The translations under genes and the position numbers were made by a program. A stretch of 59,256 nucleotides of DNA. It comes from Planctomycetia bacterium (lineage in GTDB: Bacteria > Planctomycetota > UBA1135 > UBA2386). Positions 1 through 9,078 of the stretch are shown piece after piece (position 1 is the first letter of the stretch; every line of letters starts with the position of its first letter). The DNA lies in NCBI GenBank assembly GCA_005776475.1, contig SXPB01000094.1, positions 1 to 59,256 of the forward strand, written 5' to 3'. Below the pieces are notes generated by a model. It made no database searches, was not told where the DNA came from, and saw only the letters and a program-made list of their open reading frames with translations.

Positions 1-816
1 ACCACGCTGCTGCGGCTGCTCGCGGGCATCGGCCAACCGGCCGGCGGTGCGATCAAGCGCGCGCACAACCTGCGCATCGGCTACTTCAGCCAGGAGAAGA
101 ACGACCTGCCGCACCAGGGCACGGTGCTCGAAGCGTTGCGCGAAATCGACCGCACCGTCGACGAGCGCACGCTGCGCGACCATCTGGCCCTGTTCCTGTT
201 CTGCGGCGACGACGTCGAGAAGCCGGTCAGCGAGCTGTCCGGCGGCGAGAAGCAGCGGCTGTCGTTGGCGCGCATGACCCGCGCGCAGTTCGACCTGTTG
301 TGCCTCGACGAACCGACCAACCACCTCGACGTCGCCGGCACCGAAGGTCTCGAGCAGGCGTTGAAGGAGTTCCCCGGCACCGTGGTGCTGATCACGCACG
401 ATCGCAAGCTGGTCGAAGAAGTCGCCGACCGCGTGCTGTGGGTCGAGAGCGGGGCCGTGCGCACGTTCGAGCAGGGCCTTCTGCACTGCCAACGTGTGCT
501 CGCCGAAGAGCGGGCGGCTGCGCGCGCCGCCGAAGTCGATGCGCGTGAGCGGGCGGCGAAGAAGGCCGAAGCCGCGGCGCCCGCGGGCGAGCCGAAGAAA
601 GCGATCGAGACCGGCAAGGTCCGCAATCCGCTGATGTTCCAGAAGCTCGAGGAGCGCATCTTCGCGCTCGAAGCCGAGATCGAGGCCCTGCGCGCGGCGA
701 TGCTAGATCCAGCGAACTACGCGTCGGCGAGCAAGATGAAGGAACTGCAGGCGAGCGAAGTGAAGAAGAAGCAGGAGCTAGCCGAGGCCTACCAGCAATG
801 GGAGAACTGGCAGTAG
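1..816 (+). CDS. ABC-F family ATPase, 3' part (5' end outside window)
   Basis: C-terminal part of a soluble ABC-F type ATPase, a family that acts on the ribosome rather than in transport. The frame is open from base 1, and the first residues (TTLLRLLAG) follow directly on a Walker A motif that lies outside the window. The ABC signature LSGGEKQRLSLARM and Walker B LLCLDEPTNHLD are both visible; DEPTNHLD is typical of ABC-F. After the second ATPase domain comes a charged Ala/Glu/Lys-rich tail (about 490-816) that should form a coiled coil, as in Uup-like members. The stop is TAG at 814-816. The specific subfamily (Uup, EttA, YheS) cannot be decided from this half. It converges on the pseudopilin gene that follows. 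Confidence 0.9.
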   Translation, partial: TTLLRLLAGIGQPAGGAIKRAHNLRIGYFSQEKNDLPHQGTVLEALREIDRTVDERTLRDHLALFLFCGDDVEKPVSELSGGEKQRLSLARMTRAQFDLLCLDEPTNHLDVAGTEGLEQALKEFPGTVVLITHDRKLVEEVADRVLWVESGAVRTFEQGLLHCQRVLAEERAAARAAEVDARERAAKKAEAAAPAGEPKKAIETGKVRNPLMFQKLEERIFALEAEIEALRAAMLDPANYASASKMKELQASEVKKKQELAEAYQQWENWQ

Positions 817-851
817 CGAGAGCGGTCGTTCATTGACGACCGCGAGTCCGC

Positions 852-1424
852 TCAGTTTGGCGCGTCCATCAAGAACAGGACGAGCACGCCGCCGACGTAC
901 TTCACGCGACCCGAGGCATCCCAGGCGCCAGCGACGCCGGTGTCGAGCTTGGCGTTGATCTCCTGCGCTTCCGCGATCGGCACGTTGCTCAGGCAGAGCA
1001 TCTGGCCGGCATTGACCATTTCGTTGGTGCCGTCACCATCGAGGTCGAAGCCCGGGCCGAGGTTGTTGACGTTCGTCATCTGCTGGTGCAGTTCGCAGTA
1101 ACCACCGAACGGATTGTCCGAGAGGTTGATCGGGTGGTCGATATACGGGCCTTTCCAACCGACCGTGCCCGGGTTCATGCTGAGCCGGTGGTTGGCGGCG
1201 CCGGTTTGGCCGGACAGTTCGATGGCCAAGGCGCTGGTGTCCGCGTAGTGCCGTTGCACCGAGTTGCGCATTTGGTCGTAGAGCTGCGTGATGCGAGCGA
1301 TCTTCGCGTCGCGGCTCACCGTGCCGAACATGGGAACGACGACGCCGGCGAGCAATGCCAGGACGGCGACGACGATGACGACTTCGACGAGCGTGAAGCC
1401 GTGCTGACGGGTGCGTGAGTTCAT
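852..1424 (-). CDS. Type II secretion/type IV pilus pseudopilin
   Basis: 190-aa prepilin-like protein, last gene of the long minus-strand secretion operon. The N-terminus carries the class III signal: a short polar leader (MNSRTRQHG), then FTLVE with glutamate at mature position 5, then a hydrophobic helix of about 20 residues. Cleavage by a prepilin peptidase would fall after G9. The remaining 160 residues form a soluble head of no clear subtype; the tail mentions no calcium-type GspG motif that I can recognise. It starts 45 nt after the secretin gene stop. It probably contributes to the periplasmic pseudopilus. No prepilin peptidase gene lies in the window. Confidence 0.85.
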   Translation of the reverse strand: MNSRTRQHGFTLVEVVIVVAVLALLAGVVVPMFGTVSRDAKIARITQLYDQMRNSVQRHYADTSALAIELSGQTGAANHRLSMNPGTVGWKGPYIDHPINLSDNPFGGYCELHQQMTNVNNLGPGFDLDGDGTNEMVNAGQMLCLSNVPIAEAQEINAKLDTGVAGAWDASGRVKYVGGVLVLFLMDAPN

Positions 1425-1469
1425 GGTTTCCTCTCCGTGTGATCCATCGGGCGATTGGGTTGGTTTCCC

Positions 1470-3797
1470 TTAGCCTTGATTGCTGGTTTCGACGGCTGGC
1501 GCGGCGGGAGGCGCGGGCGTCGATGGCATCGAAAGTTCTTGCAGCCACGGGCGGATCCCGGCGAGGCGCGGATCAGCGAGGTCGCCGCCGCGCAGCAGGA
1601 AATCGCGGGCAGCCGCCATGGCACCGGCCTTGTCGTCGGCACGAAGATGTGCCACCGCCAGATTGACGTGGGCTTCGTGCAAGGCGGGGTCGAGCGCGAT
1701 CGCCTGCCGGCATTCGGTCGCAGCTTCGGCGTGCTTGCCTTGCTGCAGCAAGGCAACTGCGAGGTTGTTGTGCAGGATCGCGTGCGGACCGGTGGCCAAT
1801 GCAGCGCGGAAGTGGCCTTCCGCGGCGACCGGACTGCCGGCGCGCAGTTCGAGCATGCCGAGGTTGCAGCGCGTCACCGGCTCGGTCGGCATCAGTTCGG
1901 CCGCGCGTTGCAGCGCGCGACGCGCCGACTGGAAGCGGCGATCGGTCAGATCGACCACGCCGCGCAGCAGCCACGCCATCGGTTGCGAACCGTCGAGGGC
2001 GAGCGATTCGTCGATCTCTTCGCGCCCTTGCGTGGTGTGGCCCGCGTCGAGGCTGCGGAACGCGCGCGCCAGTGACAGCTTCGCCAGAGCAGCACGCGTC
2101 AGCACGCCCTTGCCCGTTTCGGTTGCGATCTTGGCCGGAGCGGGCCGCGGGTCGCCATCGACCCGGCGCGGTTGGTCGGGCAGCGCGTTCTCACGCCACA
2201 GCGAAGCGCCTTCCTCCATCGCAATCGACGACAGTTGGAACGGACGACGCAGGCGCACCAGGCGATCGGTGCCGCGATCGAGGTCTTCGTCGGCCCACGC
2301 ACCCGACAGGATGCGCGGTTGCAGGACGATCAGCAGTTCGGTCTCGACGCTGTCGTGCACGGTCGTGCTGAACAGTGCGCCGAGCCACGGGATGTCGCCG
2401 AGCAGCGGCACCTGCGTCAGGGTCTCGGTCTTGCGCGTCGAGCGCAGGCCGCCGATCACCGCCGTCTGGCCATCCTGGATCTGCAGCGTGGTTGTGATCG
2501 AGCGTGTGTTGAGGATCGGCTCGGTGACCAGGTTGTCGGGCGTGCTGACGAAGCCACCGACCTCGACGATGGAAGGCACGACGTCGCAGCTGATGGTGCC
2601 GTCTTCGCCGATCTGCGGCGTCACGCGAACCGACACGCCGGCGTCGGCGAAGCGCACGCTGAACTGGGTGCGCGAGACACCGTTGGTGTCGATGATCTCA
2701 CGTTCGATGATCGGCACCTGCTCGACGACGCGAATCGTTGCGGCGACGTTGTTGAGCGTGGAGACGCGCGGGCTGCTCAGCACGCGGACCTGGTTCTTCG
2801 ACTGCAACATGTCGAGGAACAGCGAGAACTGGCCGGGCTTCATGAAGCCGACCTGCAGCGCATCGACGCCGCTGGCGAGACCCTGGCCGAGCGTGTAGCC
2901 GTTCGCCAGTGTGCCGGTCTTGCCCGAGTTGAAGAACCCGGGGAACGCCGAGAAGTCGATGCCCATGCGGAAGCCGTCGCTGAGCTGCACTTCGAGAATG
3001 CGGGCTTCGATCGACACTTGCCGCGAGGCGCGGCGGCGCACCGTGTCGACGTAGTCGGAGACGCGATCGACGAGGCTCGGCGATCCCTCGGTGACCACGA
3101 TGCCGAGCAGCGGGTTCACGACCACGCGCGCGTCGGTTTCGTCCTGCGACAGCGTGCGCAGATCTTGCTGCAGGCGCGTCCAGAAGCTGTCGGACGAGGA
3201 GTTGCCCGACGACGAAGCGTCGCTGGCAGAGCCGCTCGCGCCACCACCGCCGCCGCTGTCGCTCACGCCGCCGGAACTGGCTCCGTCCGAACCGGTGCCG
3301 CCGCCGACGTCACCCGAGGTGCCACCGCCCTCGCCACTGCCGCCCGACGCGGTGCGGTTCGGCATGTCGACGGTGAAGGTGCGCCGTTCCATTGGCGTGA
3401 TGCGCAAGAACGTGCCGTCCCAGCGGTAGGCCAGATCGAACGCCGACATGAACACCTGGAAGGCTTCGGCGACGGTTGCGTTCTTCACGTCGAACGTCGC
3501 GGTGCCGGAAGTGTCCGCTTCAACCAGCAGGTTGATGTCGCTGTCCTTGAACAGCGCAAACAGCAGATCGGTCATCGGCGTCTCGCGCGCCGACAGCGAT
3601 TGGATGCGCGGTTCATCGGTGCCGATCGCGACATCGGTGGCCGGCAGCATGGTGATGCCAAGGCCGGGGAACTCTTCGAGCGGCGACGAGGTGGGCGCCG
3701 TTGGTGGCGTGGTGGTCGGCGCGGCAGCGAAGTGGCAGCCGGCGCACACCATCGCCAGGACCGAGGAACGGACGAGGAATCGGTTCATGTGTTTCAT
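1470..3797 (-). CDS. gspD: GspD/PilQ-type secretin lipoprotein with C-terminal TPR domain
   Basis: 775-aa outer membrane secretin, the exit pore of the secretion or pilus machine. A lipoprotein signal ends in the lipobox VCAGC (Cys21). Residues about 75-130 look like an STN / short N domain. A Gly/Ser-rich low-complexity linker of about 55 residues follows. The secretin beta-domain spans roughly 215-510, with the typical stretches VRVLSSPRVSTLNN, VEQVPIIERE and QVPLLGDIPWLGALF. The last 200 residues are TPR-like helical repeats (AWLLRGVVDL, TRCNLGMLELRAG, ILHNNLAVALLQQGKHAEA, EAHVNLAVAHL), which is not part of the standard secretin. The start codon overlaps the stop of the GspC-like gene by 4 nt (ATGA). 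Assignment as a secretin is firm; T2SS versus T4P is not. Confidence 0.92.
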   Translation of the reverse strand: MKHMNRFLVRSSVLAMVCAGCHFAAAPTTTPPTAPTSSPLEEFPGLGITMLPATDVAIGTDEPRIQSLSARETPMTDLLFALFKDSDINLLVEADTSGTATFDVKNATVAEAFQVFMSAFDLAYRWDGTFLRITPMERRTFTVDMPNRTASGGSGEGGGTSGDVGGGTGSDGASSGGVSDSGGGGGASGSASDASSSGNSSSDSFWTRLQQDLRTLSQDETDARVVVNPLLGIVVTEGSPSLVDRVSDYVDTVRRRASRQVSIEARILEVQLSDGFRMGIDFSAFPGFFNSGKTGTLANGYTLGQGLASGVDALQVGFMKPGQFSLFLDMLQSKNQVRVLSSPRVSTLNNVAATIRVVEQVPIIEREIIDTNGVSRTQFSVRFADAGVSVRVTPQIGEDGTISCDVVPSIVEVGGFVSTPDNLVTEPILNTRSITTTLQIQDGQTAVIGGLRSTRKTETLTQVPLLGDIPWLGALFSTTVHDSVETELLIVLQPRILSGAWADEDLDRGTDRLVRLRRPFQLSSIAMEEGASLWRENALPDQPRRVDGDPRPAPAKIATETGKGVLTRAALAKLSLARAFRSLDAGHTTQGREEIDESLALDGSQPMAWLLRGVVDLTDRRFQSARRALQRAAELMPTEPVTRCNLGMLELRAGSPVAAEGHFRAALATGPHAILHNNLAVALLQQGKHAEAATECRQAIALDPALHEAHVNLAVAHLRADDKAGAMAAARDFLLRGGDLADPRLAGIRPWLQELSMPSTPAPPAAPAVETSNQG

Positions 3798-4519
3798 CTC
3801 CTGGTCGCGCCAGTGGCGGCCGGGGGCGTGGCCCCATTGCGGGCCTCGGTCTGGTTCAGCAGGGTCTGCAGGTTGTCGACGAGGCTCGGTGACGTGCCGC
3901 CGGTCGCCGGGGCGTCCGCCGGGTCGGCATCGGTCACGTCGGACTTCTTCGCCGGTCGAGTGACCTTGCGCGCGCCCGACGTCTGCAGCGGGAGTTCGAT
4001 GCGTTCGCCGGCTTCGTTGCGCACGACGACGCGATCCACGGTCATCGCCTCGACGATGCCGAAGGCGATGCGATCGCCGACGCCGACGAGACGACCATCC
4101 ACGAGCGCTACGGCGCCGCGGTTGGTCTGCATCAGCATCGAGACGACCGGCAGGCTCGTTTCGGTGATCGCCACGGGTGCGGTGTCGGTCTTGGTCTTTG
4201 CGCCTTCGGCCGGAGGATGCAGGAACGGGTCGGGCAGCCGCTCCGTCGGCAGCTTGGAACCGGCAATGCGACCGGAACGATCGACTTCCCCGCTCGCGGT
4301 CTTCGTTTCGCCGATCGGCACCGCACCTGGCGGCAAGCCGCCCGGCACCGGCCCATACATCGTCGGATCGTGCGTCGCGCCGTTCGCGGACGTCAGGCTC
4401 GCATCGCTGCTGCCGAACAGGCCGGTGATGAAGTCACGGTTGACCCACGCCGACACCACGACCACGGCGACCATCAACGCGACCTTGCCGTTGGTGCCGT
4501 TGCTCTTCTTCTTCGCCAT
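3794..4519 (-). CDS. GspC/PilP-like inner membrane protein
   Basis: 241-aa bitopic protein. A short Lys-rich cytoplasmic tail is followed by one membrane segment (VALMVAVVVVSAWV, residues about 13-27) and a periplasmic region. Residues about 125-185 contain a small beta-barrel-like stretch (GAVALVDGRLVGVGDRIAFGIVEAM, then VDRVVVRNEAGERIELPL), which resembles the homology region of GspC or the PilP fold that contacts the secretin. The C-terminus is Pro/Ala-rich and disordered-looking. It sits between the PilO-like gene (1-nt gap) and the secretin gene (4-nt overlap), the position expected for the inner membrane to secretin connector. Identification rests on position and the short beta motif, so the exact family is uncertain. 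Confidence 0.65.
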   Translation of the reverse strand: MAKKKSNGTNGKVALMVAVVVVSAWVNRDFITGLFGSSDASLTSANGATHDPTMYGPVPGGLPPGAVPIGETKTASGEVDRSGRIAGSKLPTERLPDPFLHPPAEGAKTKTDTAPVAITETSLPVVSMLMQTNRGAVALVDGRLVGVGDRIAFGIVEAMTVDRVVVRNEAGERIELPLQTSGARKVTRPAKKSDVTDADPADAPATGGTSPSLVDNLQTLLNQTEARNGATPPAATGATRR

Positions 4520-4520
4520 G

Positions 4521-5180
4521 TCAGCGTCCTCCCGGAGCCGCGGGCATCGCGGCGGCGCCCGTGGTGCCGCCAGGTGACGTTCCAGCGAAGTGGTAGCCGC
4601 GTACCGTCAGAGTCGCTTCGACGATCCGCGCGCGCGGTTGCACGTGCAGATCGACAAGTCGGGTGAGTCGGGGGTTGGTTTCGACGGCGTGCAAGAATCG
4701 CACCATCGCGTCGAACGAACCTTCGACGCAGACCACGAGGTCGAGGCGATCCAGGGTCACGACGTTCAGGCTCGGGTCGTTGGGTTGGCTGCTCACGCCC
4801 GGTGCCGTGGCAGGCATCGGCGGGAGTGCTGGCGTCGTCGCCGCCGCCGCCGGTGCGGGCGTCGCACTGCCTTGGTCGACGGCAACATCGACGGTCACGA
4901 TGCGCACCCCGTTTGCCGCGGCGCGTTCCGCCAGTTCACTGGCGAGATCGCCCATGCCGCGCCGCGTCGGCAACTGGTCTTCGTGCATCGAAGCGGGAGT
5001 CGTGGTTGCCCCGGCGAGGCCGCGGGCTTCGTCCTGCAGCGTCGCGATCTCGATGTCGATCCGGTAGCGCTCTTCCTGGCGTGGCACTGCCAGCCACCAG
5101 GTCGATCCGAAAGTGAACGCGGTGCCGCCGGCGACCGGCAGGATCGTCCACGGCAGCCAGCGTTTGAGGAATGCGTTCAC
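4521..5180 (-). CDS. PilO/GspM-like assembly platform protein
   Basis: 219-aa bitopic protein. The start is a GTG at 5180-5178 that overlaps the TGA of the upstream PilM-PilN gene (GTGA), as elsewhere in this operon; a longer open frame upstream is only a shadow. One membrane segment lies at residues about 7-27 (LPWTILPVAGGTAFTFGSTWW). A coiled region and an Ala/Pro linker follow. The C-terminal ferredoxin-like part (LDLVVCVEGSFDAMVRFLHAVE, then RIVEATLTVRGYHF) matches the PilO/GspM fold. It should pair with the PilN-like part of its neighbour to form the inner membrane platform. Confidence 0.75.
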   Translation of the reverse strand: MNAFLKRWLPWTILPVAGGTAFTFGSTWWLAVPRQEERYRIDIEIATLQDEARGLAGATTTPASMHEDQLPTRRGMGDLASELAERAAANGVRIVTVDVAVDQGSATPAPAAAATTPALPPMPATAPGVSSQPNDPSLNVVTLDRLDLVVCVEGSFDAMVRFLHAVETNPRLTRLVDLHVQPRARIVEATLTVRGYHFAGTSPGGTTGAAAMPAAPGGR

Positions 5181-6571
5181 TTCGACTCCTTCGGGCTGAC
5201 CCACGACTGGAACTTGGACAGGCCCTGTTCGTCGGGCGGTTCGACGTTGCCACCACTGGTGCGCACGCCGGGCAACGAACGCAGGCGGCCATCCAATGCC
5301 GCGAACATCTCGACCGTCGAGCGTCGCGCGTCGGGTGCGAACACACCTTCGATCGAGAGCCGCTGGTCCTTGTCGATGTCGATGGAAGTGAGCTTCGCCG
5401 ATGGCGGCAACGCTTGGGCGAGGCTGGCCAGCATCAAGCTGGACGAGAGATCGCTCTCGTGCTGCGCGAGCGCGCGCTTGCGCTGCATCACGATTTCGGG
5501 CACGGCCTTCTCGGCGCGCAAGCGATCGACGGCGACGCGCGCTTCGCTGAGTTCCCGTTCCTTGTCGGCGATCTCCGAACGCAGGATCGCGACGCCCGGC
5601 TGCAGCGCCTGGTGGCCGAGCCAGAGGCCCGCGGCGAGGCATGCAGCGGCAAGCGTCTGCGACACTACGATCACCGTCTTCTCGACCTTGGTCAGGTAGC
5701 GCGGCTCGACGACGCTCGGCAGCGACCGCGGATCGGCGACCGACGCCAGCGCCGGCACCGTCCACGTCAGCGGCATGTCGACGCCTTGCAGGCGATCGAG
5801 TTGCGCCCGCTCGGGGAATGCGACCGCGGTCGACAACATGGTCGTCATCGAGGTGATCACCATCGCCGGGCCGCCTTCGAGGTTGCCGGCGACGAAGACT
5901 CGGTTCGGCGCGGTGCGGCCCTGCTGCTTGAAGAACTGCAGCGAACGCTGCATCTCGGTGGTCAGCAGCAGAGTGAGGTCGTTGTCTTCCCACGGGCGAA
6001 TGCCGACGCCGCCGGGCAGGCGCAGGCGGCGTTGCGCCACGGGCAGCCCGTTGCTGACCAGCAAGAACGAACCGCGGCCTTCGCGCAGATCGAGCACGCC
6101 GTTGGTTTCGCCAGCGGTCGTAGCGAGGTTGGCGAACACCGCTTCGCTGGCGGTGATGCGACGGCGCGTGAAGCCGGCGGCGACGATGCCGCGGTCGAGT
6201 TCTTCGACCATCGACTTCGGCGCCACGCAGTAACCGACCACGTCACCGCGCGGCACGAAACCGACCATGCATTCGTCGGGTTGGCCCATCAGGCCGTTCT
6301 TGCGCGCGTCGTCGAAGATCGCCGCGGCGATGTCCTTGCCGGTGGCGACGGTCGTGCCGCAGACGAAGCGCCGGTCGTTGACCGCGAGCACCAGCTCGAC
6401 CTTGCCCTGCATTGCGTCGCCGCACACGTCCGCCAGCGACTTGCCGATGCTCTCGGGCGTGGCAGTGCACGTCACGCGCTTGCACGTTGCCGTGGCGCGC
6501 TTGCCGCGGCCGCGCAGCAGCAGCACCGACAATTGGGTGTCGTCCCACTCGGCATGGATCCAGGTCTTCAT
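5177..6571 (-). CDS. PilM-PilN fusion (GspL-like) platform protein
   Basis: 464-aa protein that joins a cytoplasmic actin-like domain to a PilN-like membrane part, the layout of GspL. Residues 1 to about 270 read as a degenerate PilM/GspL actin-like ATPase fold (LVLAVNDRRFVCG near the start, GVLDLREGRGSFLLV in the middle). One membrane helix follows at about 305-325 (IVVSQTLAAACLAAGLWLG). Then comes a coiled coil (ILRSEIADKERELSEARVAVDRLRAE) and a periplasmic ferredoxin-like domain (LPPSAKLTSIDIDKDQRLSIEGVF). The start ATG lies 1 nt after the pseudopilin stop. It is expected to connect the GspE ATPase to the periplasmic PilO/GspC partners. Confidence 0.8.
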   Translation of the reverse strand: MKTWIHAEWDDTQLSVLLLRGRGKRATATCKRVTCTATPESIGKSLADVCGDAMQGKVELVLAVNDRRFVCGTTVATGKDIAAAIFDDARKNGLMGQPDECMVGFVPRGDVVGYCVAPKSMVEELDRGIVAAGFTRRRITASEAVFANLATTAGETNGVLDLREGRGSFLLVSNGLPVAQRRLRLPGGVGIRPWEDNDLTLLLTTEMQRSLQFFKQQGRTAPNRVFVAGNLEGGPAMVITSMTTMLSTAVAFPERAQLDRLQGVDMPLTWTVPALASVADPRSLPSVVEPRYLTKVEKTVIVVSQTLAAACLAAGLWLGHQALQPGVAILRSEIADKERELSEARVAVDRLRAEKAVPEIVMQRKRALAQHESDLSSSLMLASLAQALPPSAKLTSIDIDKDQRLSIEGVFAPDARRSTVEMFAALDGRLRSLPGVRTSGGNVEPPDEQGLSKFQSWVSPKESK

Positions 6572-6572
6572 G

Positions 6573-7235
6573 TCAGTTCGTGAGGTTGTCGGCCGTCGTT
6601 GCGAAGTTGCGGTCGGGTCCAGCGCTGCGCACGACGCGGTCGGTCGTCAGCAGCTGGAACGTGGTGCCAAAGCCGTCGGTCGCGTACTCGGCACCAAGCC
6701 CAAGTGCGGTGCGGTCGGTGGTCCAGTTGCCGGTGATGCTGCGGCCAGCCGCTAGGTGCTGGGCCAGGGCGCCGCCGATCACGTTGAGGCGAGATCGCGT
6801 CTTGGGCAGTCCGGCGAGCGCGCCGTGCACCGTGATGCGCAGCGTTTCGTTGATGGAGCCGCTGTCGAAGCCGTCGGGCCCGACGCTCCACACGGTCGCC
6901 GTGTCCGGGTTGCTGGTCGTCGCGTAGCGGTAGTAGGTGTTGGCCGCGGCCCAACCGTCTTCGAGCAGGTCGTCGCCAACACCGGGCGCGACGTTGACGC
7001 CGTAGAAGCCAACGGCGTTCAGTGCTGCGGGAAAGCGCGCGTTCTCGGCGTAGTGGCTCTGCAAGCCGATGCCGATCGCTTCGAGGTCGGTGCGCACCGC
7101 GGCCGTCTTGTCGGCAGCGAGCTGCGCGCCGGCCATCGTCGCCAACGTGCCGGCGAGCATGCCGACGATCGCGATGACGATGACGAGTTCGAGGAACGTG
7201 AACCCGGACGATGGGGATTCTGCGCGGGGCATCAT
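6573..7235 (-). CDS. Pseudopilin (GspH/I/J/K-type, unassigned)
   Basis: 220-aa prepilin-like protein. The start ATG at 7235 overlaps the TGA of the upstream pseudopilin (ATGA), which decides it against a much longer open frame. The leader MMPRAESPSSG precedes FTFLELVIVIAIVGMLAGTLA, a class III signal with glutamate at +5. The head contains the phrases VWSVGPDGFDSGS and VRSAGPDRNFATTADN. The 'SVGPD/SAGPD' element recurs in the other pseudopilins of this locus and resembles the C-terminal part of GspG-like proteins in planctomycetes. Probably a minor pseudopilin of the same machine. Confidence 0.85.
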   Translation of the reverse strand: MMPRAESPSSGFTFLELVIVIAIVGMLAGTLATMAGAQLAADKTAAVRTDLEAIGIGLQSHYAENARFPAALNAVGFYGVNVAPGVGDDLLEDGWAAANTYYRYATTSNPDTATVWSVGPDGFDSGSINETLRITVHGALAGLPKTRSRLNVIGGALAQHLAAGRSITGNWTTDRTALGLGAEYATDGFGTTFQLLTTDRVVRSAGPDRNFATTADNLTN

Positions 7236-7927
7236 GGGATCCTGATGTCGTCGGTGGTGTTGAACCGGCGGTCCGGGCCCGCGCTCCACACGAAGAAGCC
7301 GAAGTAGTGGCCTTGCAGCGTCGTTCCCCATGCATCCGTCAGCGGCACCGTGGTCGGGAGGCGTGTGCGGCTGTAGGAGAGTGCGCGATAGCGGCGGTAG
7401 TAGCTGTGGTTCAGCGTGCTGCGGACGTAGGCGGCGTTGATCCGATAGCACTCGTTGACGATCAGCGTCATCAGGTCCCGCGTGGTCTGCACGGGGTTGG
7501 CCACCACCAGGGGATTCACTTCCGAGGGCAGTACGTCGATCCGGTAGCTCTGCTGGTCGGGCGGGCCAGAGATCGGCACGGGTCCCACGCTCCAGACGTG
7601 CGCGACATCGCTGGCCACCTGGTACTGCAAGGCAGCTCCCGTGGGACTCCAATCGTCGCGAATGCCGTCGTTCTCGATGCCCGCGGCGAAGTACGGACCG
7701 AGGAACGTCGCATCGCTGAGACTCGCCGGAAACGCGCCGCGATCACGCCGGTAGCGGGTCATTCCCTGCTCAATGCGCGCGAGCTTGTCGAGCACACGTT
7801 CGGTCTGGTCGGTGCGTCGTTGCGACGAGCCGAGCGGCAGCACGGTGCCGGCGACGATCGCCAGGATCGCAATCGCGACGACCACTTCGAGCAGCGTGAA
7901 GCCGGACTGGCGAGGTGGGCGCGGCAT
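7232..7927 (-). CDS. Pseudopilin (minor, unassigned)
   Basis: 231-aa prepilin-like protein. The start ATG at 7927 lies 2 nt after the GspF stop; the frame is open far upstream but that part is a shadow of gspF. The leader MPRPPRQSG is followed by FTLLEVVVAIAILAIVAGTVL with glutamate at +5. The head carries VWSVGPVPISG and ends with FFVWSAGPDRRFNTTDDIRIP, the same closing motif as the neighbouring pseudopilin, so the two are probably paralogues. It overlaps the next gene by 4 nt and is very likely cotranscribed. Confidence 0.85.
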   Translation of the reverse strand: MPRPPRQSGFTLLEVVVAIAILAIVAGTVLPLGSSQRRTDQTERVLDKLARIEQGMTRYRRDRGAFPASLSDATFLGPYFAAGIENDGIRDDWSPTGAALQYQVASDVAHVWSVGPVPISGPPDQQSYRIDVLPSEVNPLVVANPVQTTRDLMTLIVNECYRINAAYVRSTLNHSYYRRYRALSYSRTRLPTTVPLTDAWGTTLQGHYFGFFVWSAGPDRRFNTTDDIRIP

Positions 7928-7929
7928 GG

Positions 7930-9078
7930 TCAGCCCTTCCCCAACGTCAGCATCGACGAGTAGAGCGTCTTCAACACGATCACGGCGATGCCGCCGACGA
8001 TCACCGCCATGAACAGGCTGAGGATCGGCGTCATCAAGGCCAGGGCCTTGGCGACCGACTCGCCGGCCTTCTCGCGATAGAACGCCGCGAGGCGCGCGAG
8101 CGTCGCCGGCATCTGGCCGGACTCTTCGCCGACGTGGATGAGATTGAGGGCGCGCGGCGGCAGCGCTTCGGTGTCCTGTGCCGCCTGCAGCAGCGACTTG
8201 CCGCCGGTGATTTCGTCCTCGACCAACTGCAACTTGTCGCGCAGGGCAGGATCGGCGACGACGTCGCGGCTCAGTTGCATCGCGCGCAGCAGCGGAATGC
8301 CGGCGTTGGACAGCACGGCGAGGTTGCGCGTCAGCCGCGCCAGGTCGAAGCACGAGACGACGCCGCTGACGATCGGCATGCGGCAGAACACGCGCAAGAA
8401 CAGATGGCTACCAGTGTGGGTCTTGCCGATCGCCCACAGCAGCAGCCACAGGCCTGGCCACGCGAGCACGAACAAGACGAGGTTGCCGGCGATGACTTCG
8501 CTGATCGCCATTGCCTGCTTTGCGCTCGGCGGCAGGTTGGCGCCGAGCTTGCCGAACAGCGAGCCGAACTGCTGCATCACGAAGCCAAAGATCAGGACGA
8601 CGACGTAGTAGACCGCCGTGATCACGATCGCCGGGTACATCGCCGCCTTGCGCAGCGTCTTGCGAGTCTGCTCGCGCCACGTGATGAAGTCGGCGAGGTC
8701 GTGCAGCACCGGCACCAGCTGGCCGGATTGCTCACCGGCGCGGATCAGGTTGACCAGCAGCTGCGGGAAGGTGCGCGGGTGTTTGGCAACCGCCTCGGCG
8801 AGCGGCGCGCCGGCGGCGAGGTCGGTTCCGATCGCTTCGCAGACTTTGCCGACCACGGGCAGCTCGGCCTGTTCGACTTCGACCGAGAGCGCGCGCATCA
8901 GCGGCACGCCGGCGTCGAGTCCGGTGGCGAGGTTGCGCAGCAGTTCGCCCATCGCGGCGGGCGGCACTTGCAACTTGCTGCCGAACGACGTGTCTCTGGT
9001 GCGGCTGCGCCGTTCGACGTTGCCTTCGTCTTTGACGTTGGCCGCCGCTTCGGGCGGGCGTGCGAGCATCGGGCTCAT
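7930..9078 (-). CDS. gspF: GspF/PilC-type inner membrane platform protein
   Basis: 382-aa polytopic protein with the two repeated T2SSF domains. The first, at about 40-160, has LLRNLATGLDAGVPLMRAL and NLIRAGEQSGQLVPVLHDLA. The second, at about 245-370, has LTRNLAVLSNAGIPLLRAM and NLIHVGEESGQMPATLARLA. Membrane segments follow each domain (VVVLIFGFVMQQF, LVLFVLAWPGLWLLLWAIG, and a C-terminal helix near SLFMAVIVGGIAVIVL). The start ATG overlaps the stop of the upstream pseudopilin (ATGA). Its role is to organise pseudopilin assembly above the GspE motor. Confidence 0.93.
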   Translation of the reverse strand: MSPMLARPPEAAANVKDEGNVERRSRTRDTSFGSKLQVPPAAMGELLRNLATGLDAGVPLMRALSVEVEQAELPVVGKVCEAIGTDLAAGAPLAEAVAKHPRTFPQLLVNLIRAGEQSGQLVPVLHDLADFITWREQTRKTLRKAAMYPAIVITAVYYVVVLIFGFVMQQFGSLFGKLGANLPPSAKQAMAISEVIAGNLVLFVLAWPGLWLLLWAIGKTHTGSHLFLRVFCRMPIVSGVVSCFDLARLTRNLAVLSNAGIPLLRAMQLSRDVVADPALRDKLQLVEDEITGGKSLLQAAQDTEALPPRALNLIHVGEESGQMPATLARLAAFYREKAGESVAKALALMTPILSLFMAVIVGGIAVIVLKTLYSSMLTLGKG

